Of a stretch of DNA of 64,000 bases, positions 46,957-55,306 are shown piece by piece; positions within the stretch are counted from its first letter, which is position 1; each line of letters opens with the position of its first letter. Below the pieces are notes generated by a model. It ran no database searches, was not told where the DNA came from, and saw only the letters and a list, made by a program, of their open reading frames with translations. Source of the stretch: Nevskia ramosa DSM 11499 (GTDB lineage: Bacteria > Pseudomonadota > Gammaproteobacteria > Nevskiales > Nevskiaceae); the NCBI RefSeq assembly GCF_000420645.1, contig NZ_ATVI01000005.1, positions 1,286,357-1,350,356 of the forward strand. Direction: 5' to 3'. Made by a program: the position numbers and the translations under genes.

Positions 46957-47535
46957 TCAGGCGGCTTTCCGGGACTGTGTCCACGCGACGGCCGACGGTT
47001 CCGGGAGCGGGCAGCTCTCGCTGACCAGTTGCGTCACCTTGAGGATGCGACCCAGGCCCAGAGCCATCGCGCTCCACATCAGCAGCTCGGTGATCTGCTC
47101 GTCGCTGAAGTAGTTCTTCAGCTCGGCGAAATGCTCCTCGGTGATCGCATGGTGGTTGTTGCCGAAAGCAGTGGCGAAGCGCACCACGGCGCGCTCCTTG
47201 TCGTTCAGCGTGCTGCCGTCCACGCCGGGAATCGCGGAGATGTCCTTCTCGTCGACCTCGTCCGTGTAGCGCACCGCCTGGCAGAGCTGGCATTGCGTGC
47301 CCTGCGCGATGGCGAGGCGGGCCAGTTCGGTGATGCGCGGACCCAGCTTGTTGTCGAACCAGATGCTGAAGTAATACGGGAAGAAGGTCTCGCAGTGCTT
47401 GGGAATATTGCCAAGCAGACCGATGTATTCCTGGAAGTGCGGCATGAACGCGGGATCGACCTTGGGATACAGATCGTCTGCGATCTTGCGCAGGTACGGC
47501 GTCAGGTTCTGGTGTTCGACGGTGCCGACGAGCAT
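46957..47535 (-). CDS. Carboxymuconolactone decarboxylase / AhpD-like protein
   Basis: All-helical protein of 192 residues of the CMD/AhpD family. The family motif is visible in LARLAIAQGTQCQLCQAVRY, with the CxxC pair that in AhpD-like members is redox active, then TDEVDEKDIS and LNDKERAVVRFATAFGNNHH and a C-terminal LLMWSAMALGLGRIL. It could be a peroxidase-type reductant, a decarboxylase or a structural relative. ATG 47535 has CCGGAGAAAT upstream. It is the first gene of the operon and diverges from an AraC regulator, whose putative binding repeats lie just upstream. Confidence 0.83.
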   Translation of the reverse strand: MLVGTVEHQNLTPYLRKIADDLYPKVDPAFMPHFQEYIGLLGNIPKHCETFFPYYFSIWFDNKLGPRITELARLAIAQGTQCQLCQAVRYTDEVDEKDISAIPGVDGSTLNDKERAVVRFATAFGNNHHAITEEHFAELKNYFSDEQITELLMWSAMALGLGRILKVTQLVSESCPLPEPSAVAWTQSRKAA

Positions 47536-47598
47536 GTGATTTCTCCGGTGAGGCAGGGGCTCGGTCACGATGGTACGGACGACGGCGCCACGGAAATT

Positions 47599-47629
47599 GG
47601 CTAGGACTGACATCGGATTGGGCCAGGAC
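47599..47629. promoter_or_regulatory. Direct repeat between AraC gene and CMD operon
   Basis: GGCTAGGAC (47599-47607) and GGCCAGGAC (47621-47629) agree at 8 of 9 positions and are 22 bp apart, about two helix turns. ATTGG precedes both. Direct repeats with this phasing are typical AraC/XylS activator sites. Assignment to the adjacent regulator is inferred. Confidence 0.55.
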
Positions 47630-47710
47630 GGACCCCGGAATCGCCCGACTATGAAAGGCGATCGGCAGCGCCATACTGGTCCGGTCAGCCCACGTCAGAA
47701 GAGCATCGCC

Positions 47711-48712
47711 ATGACGACTCTCTCATTGCCCCTGGTCCACGGATGGCAGGATCCGGATGTGTGGAGCACCGGCACCGTCGCACCCGGCAAGCAGTTCGAA
47801 TGCTGGCGGGCCTTCGTGGTGGACGCGCACATGCGGTGGGACATCCGCCCCATCCGCTGCGACCGCTTCCCCGCCTACATGCGCCAGGGTCGCTTCGATG
47901 GCTATCGCGTCACGCATCTGACCGCCCGTCACGGCGGCATCGTCGGCCGGCGCGGACCGCAGGAGATCGCGCTCGACGATGAGGCGTTCTTCAATCTCAT
48001 CTACATCGCGGAAGGCTCGATCAGCCTGACCATCGGCGGCCAGGACATCGCACTCGCGCCGGGTCAGTTCACGCTCTGGGACACCACGCGCCCCATGCGT
48101 TTCGTCACCGGCGAGAACCTGCGTCAGATCACTTTTGCCGTGCCACAGGCAGCGCTGCGACGATTGCTGCCGCGTGTCGATGACCATGTCGGACAACCGA
48201 TCGACGCGGCTGCCGATGTGAGTCGGCTGTTCGTGAACCATCTCCTGACGCTGGACGCGACCTTCGGCGAGTTGCCGCAGGCAGCGGCCGGACACGTCCT
48301 GCGCGCCACCCTGGAGCTGCTCGCGGCCACGCTGAGCGCCAAGGATTCGCCCGAACCGCGCGACGGTTCCCAGTTGCTGCTGCGACAGGCAATGAACTAC
48401 GTCGAGCAGCACCTTGGCGAACCGACGCTGGACACTCGTGCGGTCGCGCGTGCCTACGACATCAGCGAGCGCCACTTGCATCGCCTGTTCGAAAAGGCCG
48501 ACACCACGCCGGCAGCGTGGATTCGTCGCCAGCGCCTCGAGCGTTGTCGCAACGATCTGCACGGCTCGCCGCGCGCGAGCATCACCGAGATCGCCTATCG
48601 CTGGGGATTTCGCGATTCAGGCACGTTCAGCAAGATCTTTCGCAAGGCGTTCGGGTTGACACCGCGCGAGGAGCGGGCAGGGCTCGTTGAGAGGCCTGGC
48701 CTCAAGGAATGA
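47711..48712 (+). CDS. AraC-family transcriptional regulator
   Basis: Regulator of 333 residues. The N-terminal part is an AraC-binding-like (PF14525-type) sensor domain with FNLIYIAEGSISLTIGGQDI, ALAPGQFTLWDTTRPMRF and QITFAVPQAALRRLL. The C-terminal double helix-turn-helix has LDTRAVARAYDISERHLHRL and SITEIAYRWGFRDSGTFSKI followed by FRKAFGLTPREER. ATG 47711 is preceded by AGAGCATCGCC. It diverges from the CMD-kinase-VOC-GST operon, its probable target. Its 3' end overlaps the alpha/beta-hydrolase gene tail-to-tail by 11 bp. Confidence 0.9.
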   Translation: MTTLSLPLVHGWQDPDVWSTGTVAPGKQFECWRAFVVDAHMRWDIRPIRCDRFPAYMRQGRFDGYRVTHLTARHGGIVGRRGPQEIALDDEAFFNLIYIAEGSISLTIGGQDIALAPGQFTLWDTTRPMRFVTGENLRQITFAVPQAALRRLLPRVDDHVGQPIDAAADVSRLFVNHLLTLDATFGELPQAAAGHVLRATLELLAATLSAKDSPEPRDGSQLLLRQAMNYVEQHLGEPTLDTRAVARAYDISERHLHRLFEKADTTPAAWIRRQRLERCRNDLHGSPRASITEIAYRWGFRDSGTFSKIFRKAFGLTPREERAGLVERPGLKE

Positions 48713-49628
48713 AGACGGCAGCGCCCGGCAGCGTCGGTATTTCCTGATCCTGCAACCACGCTGATGCGAGTGGCCAGAGCACGTCGCGAAAACGCTCGTT
48801 GAAAAACGCGAAGTGACCGATTGCATCGAAGCCAAGCGACGCGGGGTCGAGCCGCAGGTGGTGCCGATCTGCGCCCTTGAAGTACGCGAGCAAGCGGTCG
48901 ACGGCTGATGGCGTGCCGAACGGGTCGTCGTTCGCGGCCAATGCGAGGATGGGAGCGGTGACCGAAGCAAAACGCTCTACCAACAGCTCTGCTTCGTCTC
49001 GACTCAGCCGATGCCCGCGCCCCCATCGAAGACTGTTCTCGAAGCGGCTTCCCATGCCTGACCAATCCCGGACAACGCCCTTGGGGGTGTCCTCCATCCA
49101 GCCCAGTCGCTTGGCCGGCAAATAGCCGACGAGCGCGACGATCGAGGGCATCAGGAGATGCCAGCGCAGCAGCATTCCGCGACGCTCGCGGGGCGTGTAG
49201 TCGCGCCAATATGCGTACTGCGCGCCTACCGTGAAGATGCGCCGGACGTGCAGGGCAGACGGTGCCATCCCGATCAGGAAGCCGCCGACGGAGTGGCCGA
49301 CAAAGTCGATCGACCGGGCCGGGAAAGCCGAACGGACGTAGGTCAGGACCGCTTCGAGGTCGGTCCCCCAGTCGAGCCAGCCTGCCTCCAGACCTTTGAG
49401 CGACCCGTGGCGCGAGCCACCGATGCCCCGATAGTCGAAAGTCACGACGTCATGGCCACGGCTGAACAGGAAAGCGGCGAAACGTGCGTAGTAACGCGAC
49501 AGCACCGATGTGGCAGACGCGATGACCACGACGGGACGCGGCGGTTGCGAAGCGAAGCGGGCAGACCAGATGTGCGCCTTCAGGCGGTACTGATCAGGCG
49601 TGACGATTTCGACGGACTCTGGATTCAT
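48702..49628 (-). CDS. Alpha/beta hydrolase
   Basis: Alpha/beta-hydrolase-fold protein of 308 residues. It has the oxyanion region VVIASATSVLSRYYARFA, FDYRGIGGSRHG, the nucleophile elbow GHSVGGFLIG (Ser), an acid in LALAANDDPFGTP and a late His in DAIGHFAFF. These resemble the COG4757-type predicted hydrolases. It could be an esterase acting on a product of the neighbouring pathway. The ATG at 49628 is preceded by GGTGAG; a GTG lies 6 bp upstream at 49634. It ends inside the 3' end of the AraC gene, so the two genes converge. Confidence 0.85.
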   Translation of the reverse strand: MNPESVEIVTPDQYRLKAHIWSARFASQPPRPVVVIASATSVLSRYYARFAAFLFSRGHDVVTFDYRGIGGSRHGSLKGLEAGWLDWGTDLEAVLTYVRSAFPARSIDFVGHSVGGFLIGMAPSALHVRRIFTVGAQYAYWRDYTPRERRGMLLRWHLLMPSIVALVGYLPAKRLGWMEDTPKGVVRDWSGMGSRFENSLRWGRGHRLSRDEAELLVERFASVTAPILALAANDDPFGTPSAVDRLLAYFKGADRHHLRLDPASLGFDAIGHFAFFNERFRDVLWPLASAWLQDQEIPTLPGAAVFIP

Positions 49629-49648
49629 GCTCACCGATCACTATGCGT

Positions 49649-50500
49649 TCAGGAGGCAGAGACCCACTGCTCGCTTTTGCTCCAGAGCGTACGGGCCAGG
49701 TTCGCATCGCTGGCGACCTCGGAGGGTCGGCTGCTGCGGCAGTTGTCGTAATACAGGCCGCTGTCGCCGGCCAGGACCGGGTCCGTGGCGCAGTACAGCG
49801 TGGTCGCCGCACCTTCGTCCTCGCTGATCATGAAGCGCTTGATCAGCCGATCGAACGGCCAGGGTACGGCGCGCCAGACGTTGGTGGCTACGACGCCGGG
49901 ATGGACCGCGTAGGAGGTGACGCCGCTGCCTTTCAGCCTGCGCGCCAATTCCGCAGCGAACAGGACGTTGGCCAGCTTGGCGACGGCATATTCCTTCAAG
50001 CCGCCGGCACTCTGCGTCGGCCGCCGCAGGGCTTCGAAGTCGATGCCCTTGGCATGGCGGTGGGCCTTGCTGGCGACGACCACGATGCGGGACGGTGCCG
50101 CGGCTTTCAGGGCATCCATCAGCAGTTGCGTCAGCAGGAAGTGGCCGATGTGGCAGACCCCGAAGGTCAGCTCGAAGCCGGAGGCGCTCATCCCGCGTTG
50201 ACCCGCCAATCCAGCGTTGGCGACCAGCAGGTGCAGCGGCAGGCCGCGAGCGAGGAAGCGCTCGGCGCAGGCGCGGACTGAGACGAGGTCGCCGAGATCG
50301 AGGGGCAGGAACTCGGCTCTGGCGGTGCCGCCGCTGCGCTGCGCGATGTCGTCGAGTACCGCATGCGCGCTGGCTTCATTCCGGCAAGCAAGGAACACGT
50401 GCCAGCCCTGCATTGCCAGCGCTCGTGCCGTGACTTTGCCGATACCGGAGTTGGCACCGGTGACCAGTGCGACCTTGCCGTTCGGCGTGATGGTATTCAT
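49649..50500 (-). CDS. Short-chain dehydrogenase/reductase
   Basis: SDR enzyme of 283 residues, NAD(P)-dependent. The glycine motif TGANSGIG is at 14-21, the NAG motif in LLVANAGLAG near residue 95, candidate catalytic S144 in VVVASKAHRHA, and Y171/K175 in KEYAVAKLANVLFA. R40 after the second strand favours NADPH. It resembles the retinol-dehydrogenase/WWOX-like SDR group, which acts on hydrophobic alcohols. It is separated by 20 bp from the alpha/beta-hydrolase gene on the same strand and may be co-transcribed with it. Confidence 0.88.
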   Translation of the reverse strand: MNTITPNGKVALVTGANSGIGKVTARALAMQGWHVFLACRNEASAHAVLDDIAQRSGGTARAEFLPLDLGDLVSVRACAERFLARGLPLHLLVANAGLAGQRGMSASGFELTFGVCHIGHFLLTQLLMDALKAAAPSRIVVVASKAHRHAKGIDFEALRRPTQSAGGLKEYAVAKLANVLFAAELARRLKGSGVTSYAVHPGVVATNVWRAVPWPFDRLIKRFMISEDEGAATTLYCATDPVLAGDSGLYYDNCRSSRPSEVASDANLARTLWSKSEQWVSAS

Positions 50501-50705
50501 GGCGGATCAGATCTTCGGTCGGGTCGGGTAGGGAAGCTGTTGTGTGAATGAACGAAAATAACTGTTCCATGCATGTCGAAATGCCTGGATGTCATTTGTC
50601 TGGCGGAACACAACTGTCGACGATCCTCAGAAGAAGCACCATGACCAAGATGATGGGGGCCGTGCAGGCTGCGCGTTTGAACTCCCAGAGTTCCACAATC
50701 TCGAC

Positions 50706-51404
50706 ATGACCGACGCACGTGACCCATCCTCCGGCATTCGCCTCACCCGCGCGCATGATCGCCGTCTGCGGGCGATGTACCGTTCGGCCGGCTGGCCCTG
50801 CCTCGATGGCATCGAGATCGAGTTGCTGGGCCACGGTCTGCTTGAACGCGTTACCGACGGTCGTGGCTCGGAGTATCTGCGTGTCACCGACGCCGGCATC
50901 GCTCGACTTGCCCAGTCACTGAACCAGAACCGCCAGGCTTTCGATGCCCACGAAGCACTGGTCGATCGCGTTGCCCGGGAAATGGCGGGACAAGGCCGAA
51001 TCGCCTGGCGGGGCCTGACCCTGCTCGGCAAGCCCGATGACGCCTGGCAACACTTGAAGCCGGATGTCTTTTCAATCCGGAACACCACGGTCGAGGACTA
51101 CGTCGAACCTCTGGTCCACGAGATCAAGGTCCGGCGGGCCGATCTGCTGTGCGATCTGCGGAAGCCCGAGAAGCGGGCCGGTTATCGGGCCTTGGCCAGT
51201 GGCTGCTATTACGTCCTCGCCGAAGGGATCGGCACTGCCGAGGACATTCCGCCTGAGTGCGGCGTCATGATTGCCACGCCGACCCAGATTCTCGTGATCC
51301 GACCAGCACCGCGCCGCGCCATCAGGCTGGCGTTCCATCAATGGATGGCGCTCACCAAGGCCCAGCGGATCCATGCCGACGACAGGCTCGAACCGATGTT
51401 GTGA
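50706..51404 (+). CDS. MmcB-like PD-(D/E)XK nuclease-fold protein
   Basis: Protein of 232 residues. Residues about 20-75 look like a winged-helix segment (LLGHGLLERVTDGRGSEYLR, VTDAGIARLAQ). The second half carries a PD-(D/E)XK pattern: LKPDVF (D120) then HEIKV (E139, K141) and RADLLCDLRKPEKRAGY. The run EIKVRRADLLCDLR closely resembles MmcB-family DNA-repair proteins, though the N-terminal part is different. The start ATG 50706 overlaps no neighbour. The gene stands alone between convergent units. Nuclease activity is not proven; if real, it would act on DNA. Confidence 0.65.
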   Translation: MTDARDPSSGIRLTRAHDRRLRAMYRSAGWPCLDGIEIELLGHGLLERVTDGRGSEYLRVTDAGIARLAQSLNQNRQAFDAHEALVDRVAREMAGQGRIAWRGLTLLGKPDDAWQHLKPDVFSIRNTTVEDYVEPLVHEIKVRRADLLCDLRKPEKRAGYRALASGCYYVLAEGIGTAEDIPPECGVMIATPTQILVIRPAPRRAIRLAFHQWMALTKAQRIHADDRLEPML

Positions 51405-51439
51405 GCCCGACGTGCTTCAGTGGGTGATCGTGCAGCCGC

Positions 51440-53212
51440 TCACTTCGCCGCCGCTTTGCCCTCCGGCAACGCTGGAGCGTTGGCCGGATCCAGGCCGGCC
51501 TTGCGTGCGATCGCCGCGTAGCGGGGATCGTCGCGATAGGCGGCAAGCAGGCTCGACGTGAAGAGCTGGTTGACGCCAGGGTCCTTGATCGCCAGTGCGC
51601 GATCCAGCCAGCGGAACGCTTCGTCGGGATTCTTGCGCGCTGCATAGAGTTCGCCGATCTGGAACGGCGAGTCGGCGCCGTTCTCGCCGATCAGCGCGTC
51701 CAGCTCGGCGTCCGCCTGCTGGCGATCACCGTGCGCGGACAGCGCCATCGCCAGCGCCCAACGACGCCAGAAAGGATCGGTTTCCTCGCGGGCGACGGCG
51801 ATCGCTGCAGCGGTGTCGCCCTGGTGGATCTTGGTGATGGCGAGCTGGGAATGAGTCGTTGCCGCCTGCGGCTCGACCTCGATCGCCTTGCGGAGTGCGG
51901 CTTCGGCTTCGTCGAAGCGTCCGGTCAGATCCAGCAGGAGGCCGCGCGAGAACAGCGCATCACGAGACAGGGGATCGAGCGCGACCGCGCGGTCGATCGT
52001 GACGAGCGCCGCACCGAGGTGGCCGCGCTCGGACTGCATCAGGCCGAACTGGCGGATCACGCCCGCATCATTCGGCGCGAGCTCGGCGGCCCGCGCAAAC
52101 TCTCTTTCGGCGTCCGCAAATCGAAGGTCGATCCTCAGAAGCTGGGCGAGGGCGAAATGGGCGCGGGCGAGATCGGGCTCGAGTTCCAGGGCCGTGGCCA
52201 CCGTCGAACGCACATGGGCCATGATGGCTTCGCGGTCGGCTGCCGAATCGTTGGAATAGGTCCCGGCATACCAGAGCGCGGAGATGGCGAGTTGCGCGTG
52301 GGCGAGCGCATAGCGCGGATCCAGGGCGATCGCGCGTTCGTAGAATTCCATGGCCTTGAACTCATCGGCTGCATCCGCACGCCGGGAGTGGAAGTTGCCC
52401 TGCAGCAGCGCCTGGTAGGCCTCGACATTGCCGCTTGGTGGCCGCCCGTCACCGGGCTCGGCGACCAGGGTTTGCGTCATCGCGATTCCCAGCGAATGTT
52501 GCAGTTGGCGGGTCACGGCGGTGGCGATTTCGCTCTGCACTGCGAAGATGTCCTTAAGGTCGCGATCGTAGGAATCGGACCAGACGTTGGAGCCGTCGTC
52601 GGTGCGTACCAGCGCCACGCCGATGCGCAAACGGTCCGCGGCCTTGCGCACGCTGCCGTCGACCAGATAGCCGACACCGAGCTTTTGTCCGATGGTTCGC
52701 GGATCGTCCTTGCTGTTCTTGAACTGGAACGACGAGGTACGGCCCATGACTTTGAAAGCGCCAGCGCGGCCAAGGCTGTTGATCAACTCTTCCGACAGCC
52801 CGTCCGAGAAATACTCCTGATCATGTTCCGGACTCAGGTCAGCGAAGGCGAGCACCGCGATGGACTTTCCATCAGGCACCGCCGTGGACTTCGCGAGCGT
52901 GGTGCTTGGAGCGGTTGGCAACGCAAAACGCCAGGCCAGCACACCGCCGACCGCCAACAGCGCAGTGAGGATCAGCACCTCGGTGGTCGTCATCCGCTGC
53001 CTGCCGCGTTCGCCGTGATACCAGGCGAGGACCAAGGTCACGAAGAAGCCGACGGCCGCCGCAACGATGAAAACGCGCACGATCTCGGCAGGCCAGTCGA
53101 AGCGCTGTCCGACGAGATCAAGAATCTGGATGAGGCCGAACGAGGCAGCGACGTAGGCAAGCGCCCATTGCACGACCTTGCGCTGCCTGAGACGCTGGAA
53201 AAACTCATCCAC
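51440..53212 (-). CDS. TolB/FlgO-like and TPR membrane protein
   Basis: Protein of 590 residues. Two transmembrane helices near the N-terminus (WALAYVAASFGLIQILDLVG, VFIVAAAVGFFVTLVLAWYH) and a third (VLILTALLAVGGVLAWRFAL) precede a periplasmic TolB-N/FlgO-like domain with KSIAVLAFADLSPEHDQEYF and SDGLSEELINSL, then many TPR repeats (ALAHAQLAISALWYA, ARAHFALAQLLRI and others). This arrangement is common in Xanthomonadales and Nevskiales, often fused to adenylate-cyclase or winged-helix domains; here neither is present. The ATG is at 53212. Function unknown, probably a scaffold or sensor. Confidence 0.8.
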   Translation of the reverse strand: MDEFFQRLRQRKVVQWALAYVAASFGLIQILDLVGQRFDWPAEIVRVFIVAAAVGFFVTLVLAWYHGERGRQRMTTTEVLILTALLAVGGVLAWRFALPTAPSTTLAKSTAVPDGKSIAVLAFADLSPEHDQEYFSDGLSEELINSLGRAGAFKVMGRTSSFQFKNSKDDPRTIGQKLGVGYLVDGSVRKAADRLRIGVALVRTDDGSNVWSDSYDRDLKDIFAVQSEIATAVTRQLQHSLGIAMTQTLVAEPGDGRPPSGNVEAYQALLQGNFHSRRADAADEFKAMEFYERAIALDPRYALAHAQLAISALWYAGTYSNDSAADREAIMAHVRSTVATALELEPDLARAHFALAQLLRIDLRFADAEREFARAAELAPNDAGVIRQFGLMQSERGHLGAALVTIDRAVALDPLSRDALFSRGLLLDLTGRFDEAEAALRKAIEVEPQAATTHSQLAITKIHQGDTAAAIAVAREETDPFWRRWALAMALSAHGDRQQADAELDALIGENGADSPFQIGELYAARKNPDEAFRWLDRALAIKDPGVNQLFTSSLLAAYRDDPRYAAIARKAGLDPANAPALPEGKAAAK

Positions 53213-53305
53213 CTGCGAGGCTCCCCAAGAGCATGTCTCGACTTTACTGCATCACCCGGATGCGGAGATTGCCCTATCCTGCTCGGCGGCGGCCGTTCGC
53301 CGTGA

Positions 53306-53785
53306 TCAGCGGATCCTGCTCATCAGCTTCGGTCGCCAGACAGCCAGGACGATGTTCGCGACGCAGATGCCGATGAGAAGCAGCAAGGTGTTGCGCTCTG
53401 AATGCAGCATGCTCGCAAGCAGCGACGGGTCGGCCGCCGCTGCGGCGAGTTCCGCGTGCTTGCGGCTGGCGCCGACGGTGAGGAGCGTGCCCTCGAAAAC
53501 GGATAGTCCGAGCAGGGCCTTGACCCAGGCCCAACCAGCATCGTGGAACCCCCGCGTCGCGGCGATCGAGAGGAGACCGGTGACGAGGACGGCCGCAAGG
53601 GAAGGGAAGAGGACGTAGTGCGCGATGGCGTTGAAGGCTTCGCGCGCCGCGACGAAGTTCGCGGGTGACGCACCTGGGGATGCCAGGTTGATGACCAGGC
53701 ACGCCGCCAATCCGCCGCCCAAGCCGAGCGCCGCAATCTCGTGCAGAGCCTTCAGACTTCGCCGCCAGAATCGGACTGTGTCCAC
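53306..53785 (-). CDS. DUF2269-like integral membrane protein (copy 1)
   Basis: Membrane protein of 159 residues with four hydrophobic helices: LHEIAALGLGGGLAACLVIN, AHYVLFPSLAAVLVTGLLSI, WVKALLGLSVFEGTLLTVGA and NTLLLLIGICVANIVLAVWR. The GTG at 53785 is preceded on the minus strand by GGGAGGAG at ideal spacing; an in-frame ATG at 53830 would add 15 residues. It resembles DUF2269/predicted integral membrane proteins. The C-terminal part of a close copy occurs at 63820-64000 at the right edge of the window. Confidence 0.78.
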   Translation of the reverse strand: MDTVRFWRRSLKALHEIAALGLGGGLAACLVINLASPGASPANFVAAREAFNAIAHYVLFPSLAAVLVTGLLSIAATRGFHDAGWAWVKALLGLSVFEGTLLTVGASRKHAELAAAAADPSLLASMLHSERNTLLLLIGICVANIVLAVWRPKLMSRIR

Positions 53786-53830
53786 AATCTCCTCCCGCCC
53801 AACATCATCGGCATTGAACCAGGATCGCAT

Positions 53831-54626
53831 CGGTCAACGCTTGAGATCGGATTGAAACACGCAAGCCGACTCGTCGATCAGAATACTTCGCGAAGAAGCT
53901 GGCGAATCACCCGCATCGCTGAAAGTGCGGACCCGCGAAGCCGGCAAGCGCTTTTGGACGGGGAAGGCGGCCCCAGACTCATTCAGCAAACAAGACCTAT
54001 CGACGTCAGGGAAGGTCGAGCACCACGCCATCAGGAAGCTTCAATGTGCCGCTGATCGGCATTGCGGAGACGAACTCGCTTTCGGTCTCGGCGAAAATCT
54101 GCTGCATCTGGGCCGCTGACTGTAGTAGCCCTTCAAACGACGTCGAAGATCGCTCAGGTCAAGGTGGCGATCGATGCTGCGCAGCAGATGATCCTGCGGG
54201 ACGTGGGCGTCGAGATTGAAGGAGTAAAACAACCAATCCTGTCCGCTGCTCTGCCTCGCGTCCCCGATTACGCCGACGCACTTAGGACATCAACATCCGC
54301 GCCAGCGTCCGCGAGACCAGGGGAGTTTTTCAACAGAATCGGCACATAGCGGACACCGGGCGAGGGGAGTCTTGACAACTTGCCCCTATCGAGATAATCG
54401 AAAAGCGCGGCGTTTGATTCGATTGAAAAGAGCAGCTGTGCCAACAACGGGTTCTTAACAAACGGGCGAGGCGTCACCATTTCTGGCGGACTCGTTGCGA
54501 TTAGAAGGTTTTGCTCGAAGCTCCTTCAACCATCAGTGCCAAGCGGATCGTCGAGGCGATCAGCAGGAGCACATGGAGACCAAGATTTGCGGCGTCTGCG
54601 ATGAGCACACAGGGGCCGTTAAAAGC
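53831..54626. other. Degenerate region with transposase remnant
   Basis: About 800 bp with no intact gene. A transposase scrap lies at 54119-54232. A 70-residue minus-strand frame (54268-54480, MVTPRPFVKNPLLAQLLFSI) and a 37-codon minus-strand tail ending near 54014 (SAMPISGTLKLPDGVVLDLP) look like pieces of genes I do not recognise. Base composition is more A/T-rich than the flanks. Confidence 0.5.
54119..54232 (-). pseudogene. IS5/IS1182-type transposase N-terminal fragment
   Basis: The 37 codons read FYSFNLDAHVPQDHLLRS, then IDRHLDLSDLRRRLKGYYS, matching the start of IS1182/IS5-related (DUF772) transposases. The reading frame then continues into unrelated sequence, so the rest of the gene and the IS ends are lost. 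It marks past transposition at this site. Confidence 0.7.
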
Positions 54627-55223
54627 TCAGACCTTTGTTAGTGCAACATCGTCCGCAGGCCAAACCGACATCGCAACGACGATCATCCGGTCCAATTCGC
54701 TTCTAGTAGCTCCGGATTGAGGAAAATTCAAGATCGCTTGCATCACCCCCAGAAAATGCCAAGCCAGCGCGCCTGCATCTGCATCAGTTGGCAGTTCGCC
54801 AGCTGCAATCGCTTCCTGAAGCCAACTTTCTAGCAGACCGCGCTGCTGGCTCATACCCCAGATCGCCGCCTTCCGTCCTACCGGCGGCAGATCGATCAGC
54901 TCAGCACAACTTCTCGCGAGCAGACAACCCGGGGGCCGATGGGACCGCATTGGAAGCAGCCCTCGAAGTAAAGCCTCGAGCCGCTCACGCCCACTGCTGC
55001 CCTTACAGGAACTGATCCTGGTCATCACTCGATCCGTATAGGTTCCAAGCGCTATCTCGAACAGGCCGTCCTTGTCTTGAAAACGTTGATAGATGCTTGA
55101 ACGCGATAGTCCTGTCGCTTCGGTCAGCACGTTGATCGTTGTGGCCGCGTATCCGTGACGCCAGAAGGCCTCCACGGCAGCGTCAATGACAGCCCCTTCG
55201 TCGTATTGCGGTTTACCGCTCAT
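54627..55223 (-). CDS. TetR-family regulator
   Basis: Regulator of 198 residues. The helix-turn-helix is in residues about 10-55 (VIDAAVEAFWRHGYAATTIN, VLTEATGLSRSSIYQRFQDK), and the ligand-binding part has PPGCLLARSCAELIDLPPVG and ALAWHFLGVMQAILNFPQSG, the pattern of the AcrR/NemR-like TetR_C group. The start ATG 55223 (MSGKPQYDEG) fits the family; the frame is open further upstream. It diverges from an NmrA-type gene, and two similar inverted repeats sit between them. The codon composition is more A/T-rich than in most of the window. Confidence 0.88.
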   Translation of the reverse strand: MSGKPQYDEGAVIDAAVEAFWRHGYAATTINVLTEATGLSRSSIYQRFQDKDGLFEIALGTYTDRVMTRISSCKGSSGRERLEALLRGLLPMRSHRPPGCLLARSCAELIDLPPVGRKAAIWGMSQQRGLLESWLQEAIAAGELPTDADAGALAWHFLGVMQAILNFPQSGATRSELDRMIVVAMSVWPADDVALTKV

Positions 55224-55235
55224 CTGAGAAATCCT

Positions 55236-55283
55236 TTGACAAGATGGAATTATCATTCCAAGATACATGAACCGATCGTTCCA
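55236..55283. promoter_or_regulatory. Divergent tetR/nmrA promoter with two operators
   Basis: TGGAATTATCATTCCA (55245-55260) is a 6-4-6 inverted repeat. Read on the minus strand, 55268-55283 is TGGAACGATCGGTTCA, matching it at 11 of 16 positions. TTGACA at 55236 could be the -35 element of the NmrA gene, and GATAAT on the minus strand at 55254-55249 the -10 of tetR. TetR autoregulation is likely. Confidence 0.6.
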
Positions 55284-55306
55284 TGATGCTCGCGAAGGAC
55301 GCTTAA

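Noticed and set aside
50546-50570. Inverted repeat GAAC and GTTC upstream of the SDR gene
   Set aside because: Arms are only four bases with a ten-base spacer, and no adjacent regulator would use it; too weak to list.
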